Assembly (NCBI RefSeq): GCF_001653235.2
Contig: NC_035793.1
Location: forward strand, 2,356,001-2,420,000
Source of the DNA: Pochonia chlamydosporia 170
Taxonomy: Eukaryota; Ascomycota; Sordariomycetes; Hypocreales; Clavicipitaceae
Reading direction: 5' to 3'
DNA: 64,000 nt
The translations under genes and the position numbers were made by a program. Numbering within the stretch: position 1 is the first letter of the stretch; each line of letters opens with the position of its first letter. The notes beneath the pieces are model-generated. The model searched no databases. It was given only the letters and a program-made list of their open reading frames with translations, and was not told the origin of the DNA. Below, one piece after another: positions 47,467-59,756 of the stretch.

Positions 47467-48117
47467 ATGGCCCTGCCACCAAAAGAGGAGCTACCTAGGG
47501 AGCTGCGGTATATCCAATATCAACATAACCTTGAGTCGCAGTACCTACCTGCCATTCGGTCGCTTATTTCCAAAGATTTGAGTGAGCCCTATAGTATCTA
47601 TGTCTACAGATACTTCCTTTGTCAATGGGCTCATCTCTGTTTCATGGTCAGTACACCTTGGCTCTCAAAAACTGATCGCACTGTTCACCGGTTGTTTCAA
47701 GACCTGCAAGTCCATTAACATGAACCACTTTCTCAGGCCGTGAATCCATCTGATTTATCTCTAGTCGGAGTTATCATCTGCAAGCTAGAGGTTCACTCCT
47801 CTCACTCTCCGCCAACCCGCCGAGGCTACATTGCCATGCTCGCAGTGCAGTCGTCTTTTCGCGGACATGGAATCGCAACTGCTCTCGTGAAACAGGCAGT
47901 CGATGCAATGACAAAACGCAATGCCGATGAGATTGTCCTGGAAACTGAAGAGTCCAACATTCCGGCCATGCGACTGTATGAACGTCTGGGATTTCTACGG
48001 TCGAAAAAGCTGCATCGTTATTACCTCAATGGCAACAGTGCTTATCGACTTGTTCTTCCTCTCAGAACAGTTGACTATGACGGCGCGCAGGATTATCTTA
48101 CAGGCGATGTCTCTTGA
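47467..48117 (+). CDS. NAA30: NatC catalytic subunit, N-alpha-acetyltransferase 30
   Basis: Two exons, 47467-47646 and 47737-48117, give 186 residues. Strong family hallmarks are EPYSIYVYRYFLCQWAHLCFM just before the splice, GYIAMLAV, the acetyl-CoA loop RGHGIATALV, VLETEESNIPAMRLYERLGF and LHRYYLNGNSAYRLVLPL. NatC (Naa30-Naa35-Naa38, called Mak3-Mak10-Mak31 in yeast) acetylates the N-termini of proteins beginning Met-Leu, Met-Ile, Met-Phe or Met-Trp at the ribosome, affecting localisation of Golgi and mitochondrial proteins. The 90-bp intron falls exactly between CFM and AVNPSDLSLVGV, keeping phase 0. The auxiliary subunits are not in this window. Confidence 0.95.
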
Positions 48118-48478
48118 GGCTTGTCGTTCAAAGTTGACATACATGCCTCCATCCTGGGTATAGATGCCAGGCTTGGCGCATCACTGCATAAATCGGTTGG
48201 GTGTGTTAAAGGGGATCAGGGGCAATACTAGCATGGGTTGGAGCATAGGGCTTTTATGGCGTTATCAACGAAGGCGAGCGAGATTTTTGTTTTTATTATA
48301 TTGAGTTAGTCTGCACTTCACGATCAATTTGAGAATTTGTTATAGACAATTTGCTATTATTTGGCATTGAGAATCTCATCTCCGTGACTAGAGCGGCTTT
48401 ACTATATCGTGGTTAATCGCACTCTGCGAGGAGACTATTCGAATCATCGCATGAGGCGTTTGCAGACACAACATTTGT
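48118..48478. other. Convergent intergenic region
   Basis: 361 bp between the stops of Naa30 (+) and the DUF1917 gene (-). Nothing beyond likely 3' UTR was seen. Confidence 0.6.
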
Positions 48479-49650
48479 TCAATTGCCATTGGAATTTTGT
48501 CGCGTAAAAACCTGCGAGTTGTAAATCGAGGCAGCTAGACCCCATGGATTCCCGTGAGCGAGGCCGATGTAGGTAAAAATATCTGACTCATTGTCAGCCT
48601 TGCTGTTTGTCGTACCATCAGGCAGCAATTGGCGGCCACGCAGCCCTCGGCATTGACTCACCTGGTTTATAGTAAATGCTTCTCTGGTTACTCTCGGCAA
48701 GTTTGAGCGTTTTCAATTGTTGCAGCACGCGACCAACATCGGACTTGTCTTGAAAATCGGTCGTGTATACACAAATGAGCCTATCTTTCCGATTGTCGTC
48801 AAATTGCGGCCTCGGAGCCACCTTGGCAGCAATCCCGAGCTCATTCTGTGCCGTGGCCTTGGCTACGACTCTCCAAACTTCATTGACTTCGGATGGTGGG
48901 CAAAACAGCATCCACTAAGTGCACCGCAAAGAGGATTATCAGCAAGAGAAGGTATCGAATGAGTCACGTATGCATGAGGCCGCAAATCTGTAATGTGAGG
49001 GTGCAACACCAACGTACCTTTCCACTTCGCACTTTGCCTGCGTGAGCCAAGGCAAGGACATCAGACACGGCCTGCTTCTTTTCTTGCAACAGTTCCCTGT
49101 TTACAAATGCAGTCGACTTTCCTGACGATTCCACCTTTCGTTTCAGATCTGCTAGAAGGTCCAATCTCTCCATTGCACCTTGCACCACAAAGCGCAATTG
49201 GCTGTCCTTCTCTGCTGGGGCTTCATCCTCGTTGCCTTTGATGAATGCGCCGGACTCTTCATGTTTCCCCTCGCGTGAAACGTAGGGGTTGCAAACAAAG
49301 ATCCAAGGTGTCTCGTCACTCTGATCGGTTGTTGCTGGCGGCAGTCTAGTCAAAAACTGGTCTAACGTCTCGGTGAGCTGCCATGCGTAGCCCACGCCAG
49401 CGTAGGGGTTGTGCAGCTTGGCGGACTCAGCACAGCGTGAAGGTTGTCTTCGTGGAGAACCAAATCCCCAGGTTTTGTGTTGCTTTGCCCAAGCGGACAC
49501 ATCGAACCGGTCAACCCGAGCTTGGAGCAACTGCCTTTCTTCCTCAGTTCCTACACTTCAAGCATTAGCTAGACAGATAGCAATGCTTGTCTTGGCAGGT
49601 AAGTATGTAAATGTACCATAGAAGTGCGATTCATTGGTATCCGTGTCCAT
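48479..49650 (-). CDS. DUF1917 / Bles03-family protein
   Basis: Four exons: 49650-49617, 49550-49018, 48914-48662 and 48582-48479, giving about 307 residues. The 34-bp first exon supplies the ATG (MDTDTNESHFY) and joins in frame to GTEEERQLLQARVDRF. The intron between exons 2 and 3 joins VRSGK to WMLFCPPSEVNEVW, the family's most conserved segment. The last exon supplies DIFTYIGLAHGNPWGLAASIYNS after IYYKP. The fold resembles the eIF4E-like fold reported for human Bles03 (C11orf68). The biochemical role is unknown. A second conserved part is PWIFVCNP. The DUF1917 assignment rests on these motifs. It is divergent from the DPH7-like gene, with 724 bp between the starts. Confidence 0.82.
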
Positions 49651-50374
49651 CTGATGCGTGACTGTGCGATTTTGAGACGAGAGACACGAAGGTGCCACAA
49701 TTCGCGGGAGCTTTTGCTGGGTACGGACTGTTCCCGAGTTGGAGATAATCTGTTGACCAGTTGCAGAGTTTACATTAAACTAAAGTCTGCCAAAATAAAG
49801 AAACGTCGTTGCAGAGGCGGTATTGGGAGGCGGCATATGGTAAACACGAGTTCACGCACCTCGTTTGCTGGGATAATTTTATGTACTGTCTACCTAGGTA
49901 CTTAGATCACTTAATAATCTCAAGGCATGTCAGATGGGAGCACTGCAGGCCACTTTTGGCGACTTCGACGACTGCTGCTGGTCAACTGGTTGGCCACGTC
50001 TGGGGTCTGGTGTCAAGTATTTTTCCATCTCCTCAGAACCTGCTTGCAACGCAACTCATCAGTTGCCATTGCAGGGGCATCATTCGTCCCCTGGGCCTAT
50101 GCATGGGCGGTCCGATCCATGACAAGCCATCAAATGAATTTTTGGGGAAAACATTGAATGGGGTCTGGCTGAAGGAAAGCCATTGACGACTTGACGTTTC
50201 GTGGGGGACTGCCCCACAAAGCCACAAGGTCGCCTCAGCCAAGGACATAAAACTTCTTTGCAGAAATGAATCCATCAATATCAGAAAATCGAAAATTCGA
50301 GTGTAGACGACCACTTCAGATTCCGGCAAGATAGGATCTTTATCTTTATCAAGGCACCCTCGAGATAGTCAATC
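49651..50374. promoter_or_regulatory. Divergent promoter region, DUF1917 and DPH7-like genes
   Basis: 724 bp between two outward-facing start codons, with one exact GTCTGGT at 50005 and a near copy, GTCTGGC, at 50163. No coding ORF was seen. Confidence 0.5.
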
Positions 50375-51681
50375 ATGGACAATGTGCCCCTGGCGGCATC
50401 CGCAAAGCGTCTTGTTCTTGACTTACCTCCCAGCTGCATGCAGTTTTCTCCCATTGACAGCTCGTACTTTGTGGTAGGGACGTACAATTTACACAGGCAG
50501 GACCCGTCCGAATCCGAACCCGAATCCCAAACCCAAACCCAACAAGCTGTACCGGAAGCCACAGAAAATGATGTTCCGGAAACAGAGAGTGCAACTAGAA
50601 TATCACAGAGCCGGAGTGGTAGTTTAATGCTGTTTCGTTTGGATGGACACGACATGTATGTCTCAATCACGGTCCCGGGATGTTCACGGCTAATCATAAA
50701 ACCAGCATCAAGGTCCAAGCAATGCCGCAGCCTTCAGCTTTGTTAGATCTTCGATTTCACCCACATCATAGCAAGCACCAGGGCATCTTTGCTGTTGTTT
50801 CAAGTACAGGCACGCTGGCGATATATCGTCTCAATACAGAAAACAACCAGCCGCTAGAACACGTGGCAACCAGTCGTTGCAGTGATCTCGGGGAAGACGT
50901 TTTGTTTTTGCAATGCAACTGGCACCCATCTGTTGAAAATGTGATTGCGGTGACTACCTCGACTGGATTGGCCAGGGTCTTTTATCTCAATGGAAGTTGG
51001 GCCATCAAGGACTGGGTCGACGTAGATGTCCAGAACACGTTGGAAGCTTGGTCAGTATGCCTGTCCAACCCAGACAGCAGCAACGGCGACGAAAGGAAGC
51101 AGGTAACGGTGTATTGTGGTGGCGACGATTCAATTTTAAGGTACACATCGTTGTCGCTGGGTCAGAGCAACATTAAACAAAATATTGAGACAGAGTATCC
51201 TCCAATAAGTATCAAGGGTCCTCACAACGCAGGAGTTACTGCAATCCTGCCTCTTTCAGCCTGGACACCGGCAGGCTGGCGGATTGTTATAACCGGAAGC
51301 TATGACGATCAACTTCGAGTCTTCGCTGTTAATGATCCACATGAAAGCTATGGGGCGAAGATGGTGCAACTTCTGACGGAAATCGATCTTGGTGGTGGAG
51401 TATGGCGGCTGAACTTGATCGACATGAAGGTGAACTCTTTGCAAAGGGGATCTGTCTACATTCTTCTTCTGGCATCTTGTATGCATGCCGGGCCGAGGGT
51501 AGTGGAGGTTGTGACCGATGATGGCCAAACTTGGCGGTGTTCAGTGCTTGCAAGATTTGAGGAGCACCAGAGCATGAATTATGCTGCAGACTGTCTATAC
51601 AACCATGACAAGCGCAGTCTGACCTGCGTCTCGACTAGTTTCTACGATAGGCTAATGTGTCTCTGGACCTGCGATCTGTGA
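50375..51681 (+). CDS. DPH7: DPH7/Rrt2-like WD40 protein of diphthamide synthesis
   Basis: Two exons, 50375-50655 and 50706-51681, joined across a 50-bp intron (GTATGT...GCTAATC...CCAG), give 418 residues. The protein is a WD40 propeller with blades seen as LRFHPHHSKHQGIFAVVSSTGTLAIYRL, CNWHPSVENVIAVTTSTGLARVF, VYCGGDDSILRYTSL, VITGSYDDQLRVFAV and the final LTCVSTSFYDRLMCLWTCDL. DPH7 removes the methyl ester from the diphthine intermediate on elongation factor 2, allowing the final amidation to diphthamide. An acidic Glu/Gln/Thr insert (SESEPESQTQTQQ) interrupts the first blade and is probably a surface loop. Assignment is by blade pattern and the N-terminal LDLPPSCMQFSP; another WD40 family remains possible. 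Confidence 0.8.
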
Positions 51682-53085
51682 ATAGAGCTTCGTCCAAAGT
51701 TGATCATGAACTGATCTTCCTCTTTGTTTCCATGTAAGCCTACTAGTTAATCTCTTAAGCTACTCGTTTTCGGAGAATCAACATCGTCTGTATAATGGAT
51801 ATTTGGCTCTCACGCTTCTCTGGTACCTATGGATTTTGCATGTCTGTCATAAGTCTAGGTCCTACATAAGGGATGGAATATAGGCTGGCCAAATTACCAT
51901 CGCTGTCTATCCGGGTTACCACCCAAGTTAGCAACACCATCTGGGTTAGATCTCCAATCTATACCGCTCAAAAGCTTTTCAAAGTCTGGGGAAACTCAAT
52001 TTTCACATTGTGCAAGCAGGAGATCCAGTATACAACACTAGAAAATAAAGAACAGACGAGGTTGTGTTGTTCGCAAGTAGACTAAAAACAAGGAGGGTGT
52101 CAGGGTACTTTGGCCCTTGACCGCAACGACGGCCGCGATGCAGCAGACTCCTGCCTTCATAAATCCATACCAGGTATGTCGAGTTATGCTGTACATGGTG
52201 GCTTCATGCCTGGTGTCTTCTGGGAGTCTGGACATCAAATGGCTTTAGCACTCAAGTTCTCAGTCCAGTTATTCTGTCATCAAATGGCCAGGGCAAGCCG
52301 TCAGCCTCTGCCGCCACCTCTGTCTGGTACCTCTGTCTGGTACCTGTGTACCTTGCTACCAGACCCAGCCTGCTTCCTTTGATGATCGATGTCAACTGCA
52401 AGTGGTCTGGTGGGTCCACCACAGCTCCTACAGTGAGGTCCCCAGACTGATCTTAGCCTGGCCACCCAGTGCCAGATAGACCAGACGCCTCAACTGCCTT
52501 GGCTCCATCTGCTGGGGTCCCGTCTGCTGGGTGCTCAAGTCAAGTGCAAGTGGGCTGTCAACCTCAGACTGCAGCTGCATGTGGTCCGTCACCGCGTGCC
52601 TCTCAACACCAACTCAGCCCGCCTTCAGTCTGATTTCTGCGTCTTCTTTCCTGCTTTCCGGCCATCCACGTCAATTATCGCCCAAAAGTATTGTTTTGTT
52701 TGGAAGAGCTGGTCTTCTTGGTCCCCTACCGCCCCCGTTGGCCATTGCCTCGTCTTGCTGTGTCGGTGCCTGGTTGGTAGCCTTTAAGCGTCCCATCAAC
52801 TCCGTCTCCGAGTGTGTCGGTTGGCTGATCTGTTCTAGATCTTCCCGCCTTATACGTTGCGAATTTTTCACCACGGACGCAAAGACTACGAATAGCGCAT
52901 TGTGCTACCGTTTTATGGTAGTACTCTGAACGGGGCGGCCCTCGATATACTGGATTGTCGAATGTGCTCTTCCAACCTAGTTTAAACCCGACCATTTGTT
53001 TCGAAGACGCCCCTTCGATAGAATCCAAGTCACTCCGAGATCGATTACAACAAATCACAAACGCTCGCCATTGCCTGCAGAAATA
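51682..53085. other. Tandem intergenic region upstream of the exportin gene
   Basis: 1.4 kb holding the DPH7-like 3' end and the exportin promoter. The left 600 bp carry no motif copy, while the right part has the cluster described separately. No coding ORF was accepted. Confidence 0.5.
52322..52486. promoter_or_regulatory. GTCTGGT/ACCAGAC cluster upstream of the Msn5-like gene
   Basis: Five exact copies start at 52322, 52335, 52358, 52405 and 52480, within 165 bp and 600-765 bp before the ATG. Two lie in tandem 13-bp units (TGTCTGGTACCTC). Confidence 0.55.
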
Positions 53086-56000
53086 ATGTCTGCTAGCGGC
53101 GGCGCTATGCCGGCCCGCGACAATTCGAGCAATGGCGGGGATACCGAAATATTGACGAGAATTCATCAAGCTCTCGAAGTCGTGCACAGTCCGTTTTCCG
53201 GTAATGACGCTCGCCGGCAAGCCCAGTCGTTCCTGGAAGAAGTAAAAGATATCCCTGAAGCGCCTTTTCAAGGATATAGATTAGCTACCGACAAGAACCA
53301 ACCCCCGGTTGTTCGCCACTACGCCCTCTCGCTCCTCGAGCATGCCATACGCTACCGATGGTCTACATATAACGAAGAACAAGGCACAGCGTTGAGGCAT
53401 TGGGTCTTGGAATTGAGCCAGTCCGTCTCCAAAGAAGACCCATCTTATCTTCGCAATAAGACGGCACAGTTATGGGTAGAAATAGCAAAGCGTTGCTGGG
53501 GCGCTGAGTGGATGGACATGGATGCCCTTCTTGTTCAACTTTGGCAGATTCCGGACTCGGCGGTTCACAAGGAGCTTGTAATGTTTGTTCTTGAAACCTT
53601 ATCCGATGAAGTCTTCACAGGAGATGACTCGGTAGTGGCTATGCGAGAAGGCGTCCTTAGCAAAGCATGCGTCGAGATATTCACGCCGACCTCGGTCCTG
53701 GTCGAGGCTTTCCCTAATCGCCAGCCTGGTCCAGATGTGCGACACGGGCCCGATGGATGGCTTGGGCGTATTTCAGAGTTTCTGAACTACTGCATCAGTT
53801 CTGAAGCCAAGGATAGTGCGGATGCCAAAAGCTGTGCAGTCAAAGCCCTTTCCGTGTTTTTGTCTCTGATGCCATGGGCTATCCCAAAAGCAATAGCAGC
53901 AGCGCAATGTGTCAATGTTATGACCGCCGGCCTGGCATCAGCACACGCTGACATCCAAAAGGTATAGCCCGTGTTACCCCATGCCTCCTCGTCTTTGTCG
54001 CTGATCCTCTTTCAGGCCTCTTTAGAAGCTCTTCATGCTCTATACTGCAGGACAAATTTCACCGACGGTGAATTTCGCGACCTCGTAGGCCCAATGTACA
54101 GTATCGGCTCCGTTGACCTCTGCAAGGGCCTCTACAACTGGGCCTCCGTAGATCCCGAGGATATCGACGAAGACAAGTATCAGATTCTCAAGAAGCTATC
54201 AGAGGTAAGGCTTCATCTTAGACATATCCACCTGTGATTTTTTGGTTGCCTCTTTCACTAATACAGTTCCAAGATGTTATCTTGTCTGGGAGACTATTTC
54301 GAACGCCAGTTTGCTCAAGTGCCACACGACGCTGCTAGCTCCGAATTTTTGAAGCTTCTAGTTCAAGTAACAGAGAGTCCTAGCTTAATGGTTTCGATAC
54401 CCATTCTTGTAACTTGGACCAGGATCCTCGGCCACAGGAACCTAGGGCATAGTAACCTAGTGTCCGAAAACATCGGTCCCCTTCTGGAGATTTGCAGCTC
54501 CAGGCTGGTGCGCTATGAGAACCTCCCGGAGAGCTCGACTGATCCTACATACTTGTTTCTATTGGAGGACACAGATACCATCCCCGAACGGCACGCGTTC
54601 TTAGGAAATTATCGTCGGTATAGCTCGCAGGTCATCGAGCATATTGTTCAACTGAAACTTGTGGATGCAGTCTCCTATATCTTGGGCCGTACCGAGCATA
54701 TTCTCCAGAGCCTTTACGATGGGCAGCCGCCCTTCAACAGTAAGAGCCCTAAAGAAGGCAGCCACAGATTCTAAGATTCACGGAGCTAATTGCTACAGAA
54801 CAATCGTATTCCAAGCATTCAATGCCCGCGTTGAGGGTCGATTCCCACTTCACCGTAATCGAAGCCACGTTGAAGGGCTATGTCAAATGGAGGAGGTATC
54901 ATGGGCGAGATCATGTGGGTTCTCTCCTGCCTGCACGACCTAACCGAAAAAACAACTAACCATTTACACGGCAGGAGCAACAAGTTACTGAAATGGAGTC
55001 AAATCTCGAAGTGTGGTGTAACAAGTTGCTAGAAATGACGTTTGAGGTAAGATTTTTGACATTGAGGAAACCAAGTGAGGAGACTAACTCCCCTACCAAT
55101 CAAGGATCCAATGATACGAAAGCGAGCATTGCAACTTCTTGTTTTCTTCTCCACCACAGCGCTCAACAAAAATGCTGGGTTCATGTTGAAAGTTCTTGAA
55201 CACATTCTCCTCACATGGCCTGCTCTTGAGCCCGAGTATCGCGCGTACAACGATAGTATCAAGGATTTACAGAGTGAAAGCATGATCGAGCTACAGCGTC
55301 TTGCAGCTGAAATGCCCGACCACCTTTTGGTAAGATTTTGCTTACTTCATGACCCAAATTCAAATTCGTGACCTGACAAATGCAACAGGGGGTCTACGAT
55401 CAAATAGAGAGCCGAGTCAATGAAATGATGGCTTCAGGAGCGTTGGATGAAAAGCGCTCTCTTGCATACAGAAGTTTCCTCTTCCTTATCATGTATGAAA
55501 TTAACTTTCACCCTCAAGGATTTTGACTGACACATTCGCTTAGACATCGAGCAAGCGGGATTGATACCGAGCCAAAAATTCAGAAACTGGCTGAATTTGT
55601 TGATCCTGTCAAAGCCCAGTGGCAGAGTGATTCGATTCGAACGTCACTCAAATCTTATGCAGATTTCTGCCAATATCTGGGACTTGACAAAGCGCAGAAG
55701 TATCTGGCGAGCAGGCGGGCTCATGAAATTAGCGACTGGGGTGCATGTGAACTAGATTCAGAAGGCCTGGCACTTCAAAACGAGCTTGAAGAACGGTTGA
55801 AGGTACGGCATCTATGGCATTGGACTTTGGTAGAGTCGGATAAGCCTACTGACCCTGAAACCCCAGAGCCTCCCTCTCCGGCCGACGAAATCCTTTTTGG
55901 CCTTTTCTGTTGAGCGATTGGAAAAGTCATCGCCAGCATTTCAGGCTTCGTATGCACTTTGGCAGCAAGGTTTCTCAAACATCCTCGCGGACTTGCTAGA

Positions 56001-57550
56001 GTATTTGAAGTTCGTTTCAATGGCACCGCATGACCACTCGCCGATGGCTGATGGTTGCTAACAAACGTTTAGATTTGCACACGCCACTCATAATCCGGCT
56101 AGCTGGGTAGAGCTGCCCACAGAAATGCGAAGCATGGTGGACCGCGTTCTAAGCGACAGATTTTGGCAAGCAGGAATATCTGAGGGAAGTAAAGACGACT
56201 TTTACGCTCGGGTCGTGGACAAGAAGAATACAATCGAAGGGCTCGCCTCAACCATTCGTGGCTCCGTTCGATTTGTCAGAGAAACGGCGTACGCCATCAT
56301 TTATTGCATGAGCAGACTCGACATGCAATTTTACGGTTTCAGCGGCCTCTCTGCCCCTCTATCGGAAGCCTTGTTCTCAGATTCTATATGGCTTTCCACG
56401 CACCAACAGAGTAACTTATTAAACTTGGTACGTTATTTGGTCGACGATTGCCCAGTGGATTATAGAGAACAATTTCTTCCCCAGCTGTTGGCGGCTTGCT
56501 TCAGACAAATGGATGCCAAGATCAACGGCGAATGGGAGAAGATGGAGAAGCACCAGACCTCAATTGTGGATGGGGAAGCTGGGCTTAAAGAAGAAATGAA
56601 GGCCGAGAGCATTCTTCGACAGGTAACATATACCGCGGTCATGATGGTGGCAGACTTCCTCGACCCCACAAAAGCCAGTGAGTTGAAATATTTCATAATG
56701 AGCGCTTCCGCTAAGATAGCTAATGGCTAACGTAAATTCAGACTCACCCACTCTGAAATCCAGAAGCAGCCCGAAGGAGGGATCGGAAAGCGAGCTAGCA
56801 ACACCATATCCGTCCCTCAGGAAATTTTGCCTCATGCGGCAGGATATTGTTGAGCCATTACTAGTATTTTGCACCCATGGCATACGAATGAGGGATACTC
56901 GATGTTGCGGGATGATCCTTCGCCTATTCATCTCTCTGGTGCCCGAATTTCAGTCGGTTCAAGGCATAGGGCTCGGCCGGGCCACAGGAAATGTTCACGA
57001 TGGCAGGACTGGTTCGGCACACATAGATACCACACCGGTACCCCCAGACATTGCCTCAGTGATCAGGGAGTATATTTCACAAGATGTCTTGAAGGCTTGT
57101 TTAACATCGTTTCACGAACAGTACTTTGTTGAAGTGCAGAAGGAGTTGGCTTCATTGATTGCTACAATTGTGGTCTACTACGGTCCACTCACATCAACGC
57201 CAAAGGACGTTCTTCTTTCTTTGCCCAATGTCAATCCAGCGGAGTTGGAACGACTCACCCCATTCATGGCCAAGCCAGGGTCACATACTCGCCAACAACG
57301 AGCGATTGTATTGGAGCTCCTGAAAGACCTGAAAGGAGTCACAGTATCTGAAATGGGCAAGCTCGCCAAAACAGCTGGGTTTGGCGGCTCATCACGCGGC
57401 AAAAAAAGTAGCAGAAGCAAGATGGCACAGGGATTCATGAGTGCTTCAACAGAAGCAGATGACGGTGTTACAAGAGGAAATGGTGTGCCGGGTCCTCGAC
57501 GTACAACACCGGACGCCCTGGAAGGCGTATCAAACCTGTTCGAGGGCTAG
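53086..57550 (+). CDS. MSN5: Msn5/exportin-5-like karyopherin
   Basis: Eleven exons: 53086-53961, 54016-54204, 54274-54739, 54799-54914, 54975-55046, 55105-55329, 55389-55492, 55544-55802, 55867-56009, 56073-56677 and 56742-57550, giving about 1287 residues, close to yeast Msn5 (1224). It is an all-helical importin-beta superfamily protein. The N-terminus ([34 protein letters not shown], then [14 protein letters not shown]) is the Ran-binding HEAT region. Msn5 exports phosphorylated transcription factors with RanGTP and also imports some cargo; animal exportin-5 carries pre-miRNA. Every splice keeps frame and rebuilds helices, for example LEMTFE to [23 protein letters not shown]. The C-terminus ends in a Lys/Arg/Ser-rich tail. 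The exon count is high for this window. The donor after exon 4 (GTGGGT) is the weakest. Confidence 0.9.
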
Positions 57551-58884
57551 AACAAGGAGAGTGAGTAGCTGCAGAGTCCGGTTGGGCCAGCCTCGCAGAC
57601 AAGACGTTGCACAATGCCCCGGAATAGATCATCAAAAAAGAGAGTCAGGTAACTAGCACGTGGCGTGAAACAAAGGGCTTAGATGAGTACAGGAACACCC
57701 CTGTTGTTGGCAAGGGCTTTTGCTCAACGATGGTCAACGATGGGACTTTGGTTTCGTGTTGTACAGCAAGTGGTGATGGGGGATAAGCGCAAATTATGGG
57801 TCACATTCTGGATTCTGTTCAGAATTGTCTATCTTCATATACCAAGGAAGCTATAATCCGATAAATAGAGCAGGCAGGGATATGTTACCTAGCTGGTTGG
57901 CTGATGGAGGCAAAATTTCGGACCATTTTAGTGAAAATTTGCGCCAGTGAGACGTTGACAGATTACGATTACATTCAGCCTCCTCTTGGACCCTGTTCCG
58001 GGGCTGAGATAATACTTGCCAGGTGACACATCTGACTTTGCATACTCTCCACGAGACAAAAGTTACTTGAAAGTATGTGAGGTAGAGGAAGGTGACGTGG
58101 TACTGAGCATGTTGGGTGACGATGGATCATCAACTCCGTCTCCAAGGTGTGCCGAATCGGGTATTTGACAGAAACTAGAATAAACTAAACTAAACTAAAC
58201 AAAACGAGGGCAGCGTGGATGGCTCGACCATGGTGCATGGGATTTCGGCCGAGGAGAAATAGAAAAGTGGAGGTCAAAACATGATCGTGATAGGAGAATT
58301 GTCCAGGATGGACTTGCGGCAACCGGCGGTGGCGCACGGGGACGGGACATCAATGAACAAAGACGTCCGGTCCCCATTACTGTATGGTCATGCCTGTCCT
58401 TGAGTCTAGTTCTGCAAATGCAAGTCTACTTCAACTTCGGGTGTTGTTGCGCATTGTTACGTATAGTATTACGACGAGATATTTCAGTCCTGTAACAGAA
58501 CGTGAAGAGCGTCCTGAACATGGAACTAACTTGGCAACTTTGGTCACGAACATACCCCAACATTCGGATAGAGTGATTCTTGGCGTCCGAATTACATGAA
58601 CTCTGCTTTTGTGTGCGAGGGTGCCTTGACCAAGGGAGAATACACGTTGTGTCCATATTTCGCAACCTTCAGATCCGGAGTGGGCTAGGGCAACAGGGGA
58701 GGATCTCGGAACTCAAGCTTGGAGGTGCGCAGAGCTTTGGAAGAGGAACCTCGGCAGCAGGTTTTTCAAATTTTCAAGTTCAAGGTTTGTCGACGGTCAA
58801 GCCATGATCGGAGCACGGTACATGCGTGTGGAAGAAGGGACATGAAGCTTTGTTGTTGCCCTTGATGAACCGCCAGGTTTTGCA

Positions 58885-58936
58885 AGCATGCATGCATGCA
58901 TGCATGTGTGTGTGTATGTGTGTGTGTGTGTGTGTA
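58885..58936. repeat. (GCAT)n-(GT)n compound microsatellite
   Basis: About five GCAT units pass directly into some fifteen GT units with one interruption. Alternating purine-pyrimidine DNA of this sort can adopt Z-form, and the GCAT part is self-complementary. It flanks an ACCAGACCAGACC doublet at 58938. Confidence 0.95.
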
Positions 58937-59710
58937 CACCAGACCAGACCCCAACCATGTTCAATGTCCATCAAATGATCCATGTCCATGTCTGTGCTGG
59001 GTTGGGGGTCACAGTCACAGATCAACTTGAATCCAACTGTGAACGCAATACACACCTTGCAGATTTGGAGACGCGGCAAACAGAGTGTTGCACATAGTAC
59101 CACACATATTAACACGGTCCCTTTCACTATGGGTATGGTATGGGTTACTCCGTGCATTTGATCTACCATGACAGGACTCCCCGGTGTTGAACCCGAACCC
59201 AATCCCCAATCCTTGATATCCCCTGCAACAAAGGGAGCCACCAGGCCATCGAATCTCCAGATGTCGGCTTCTCCACATGCCAGTGCAGGCCGAGGCGGGT
59301 CTTGACTTTTTGAGCACATGAATACTCCATACTTGTTGATGAAATAGCTCCAGCACCAACCGGAACAAAGCGAGCGAAACGGGAATGTCCAGGGTTTCTG
59401 GTGCGGGTGAGGAGAGTTCAATGTTGCCATCAGGAGGACAACCACAGTCCGGGCGCGTAGGCAACAATACCGTCCTCTATGTGTCTACTGTCAACAAAGT
59501 ATCAATCCGCCTGGTCGTTTTGTCGTTTCCTGCTCCCTCCCCGTTGGGCACGCCTGCAATCTTGAAACTTGAGGCCATCATGCTGGAATGTACTTCTGTG
59601 ACTGGGGAATTAGTTTGGGGAAGATTCAAACTGTCACACAGTAATTACAGCACAGAAGGAAAATAACATGAAATTGTCAATCTTGTCCAAGTCTTGAACT
59701 GGCGGGTTAT

Positions 59711-59756
59711 AGCCAAGCCAAGCCAAGCCAAGCCATGCCATGCCATGCCAAGCCAG
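59711..59756. repeat. (AGCCA/TGCCA)n pentanucleotide array
   Basis: About nine tandem pentamers: AGCCA units, then three TGCCA units, then AGCCA again. The internal variant block suggests repeat slippage after a point change. Confidence 0.95.
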
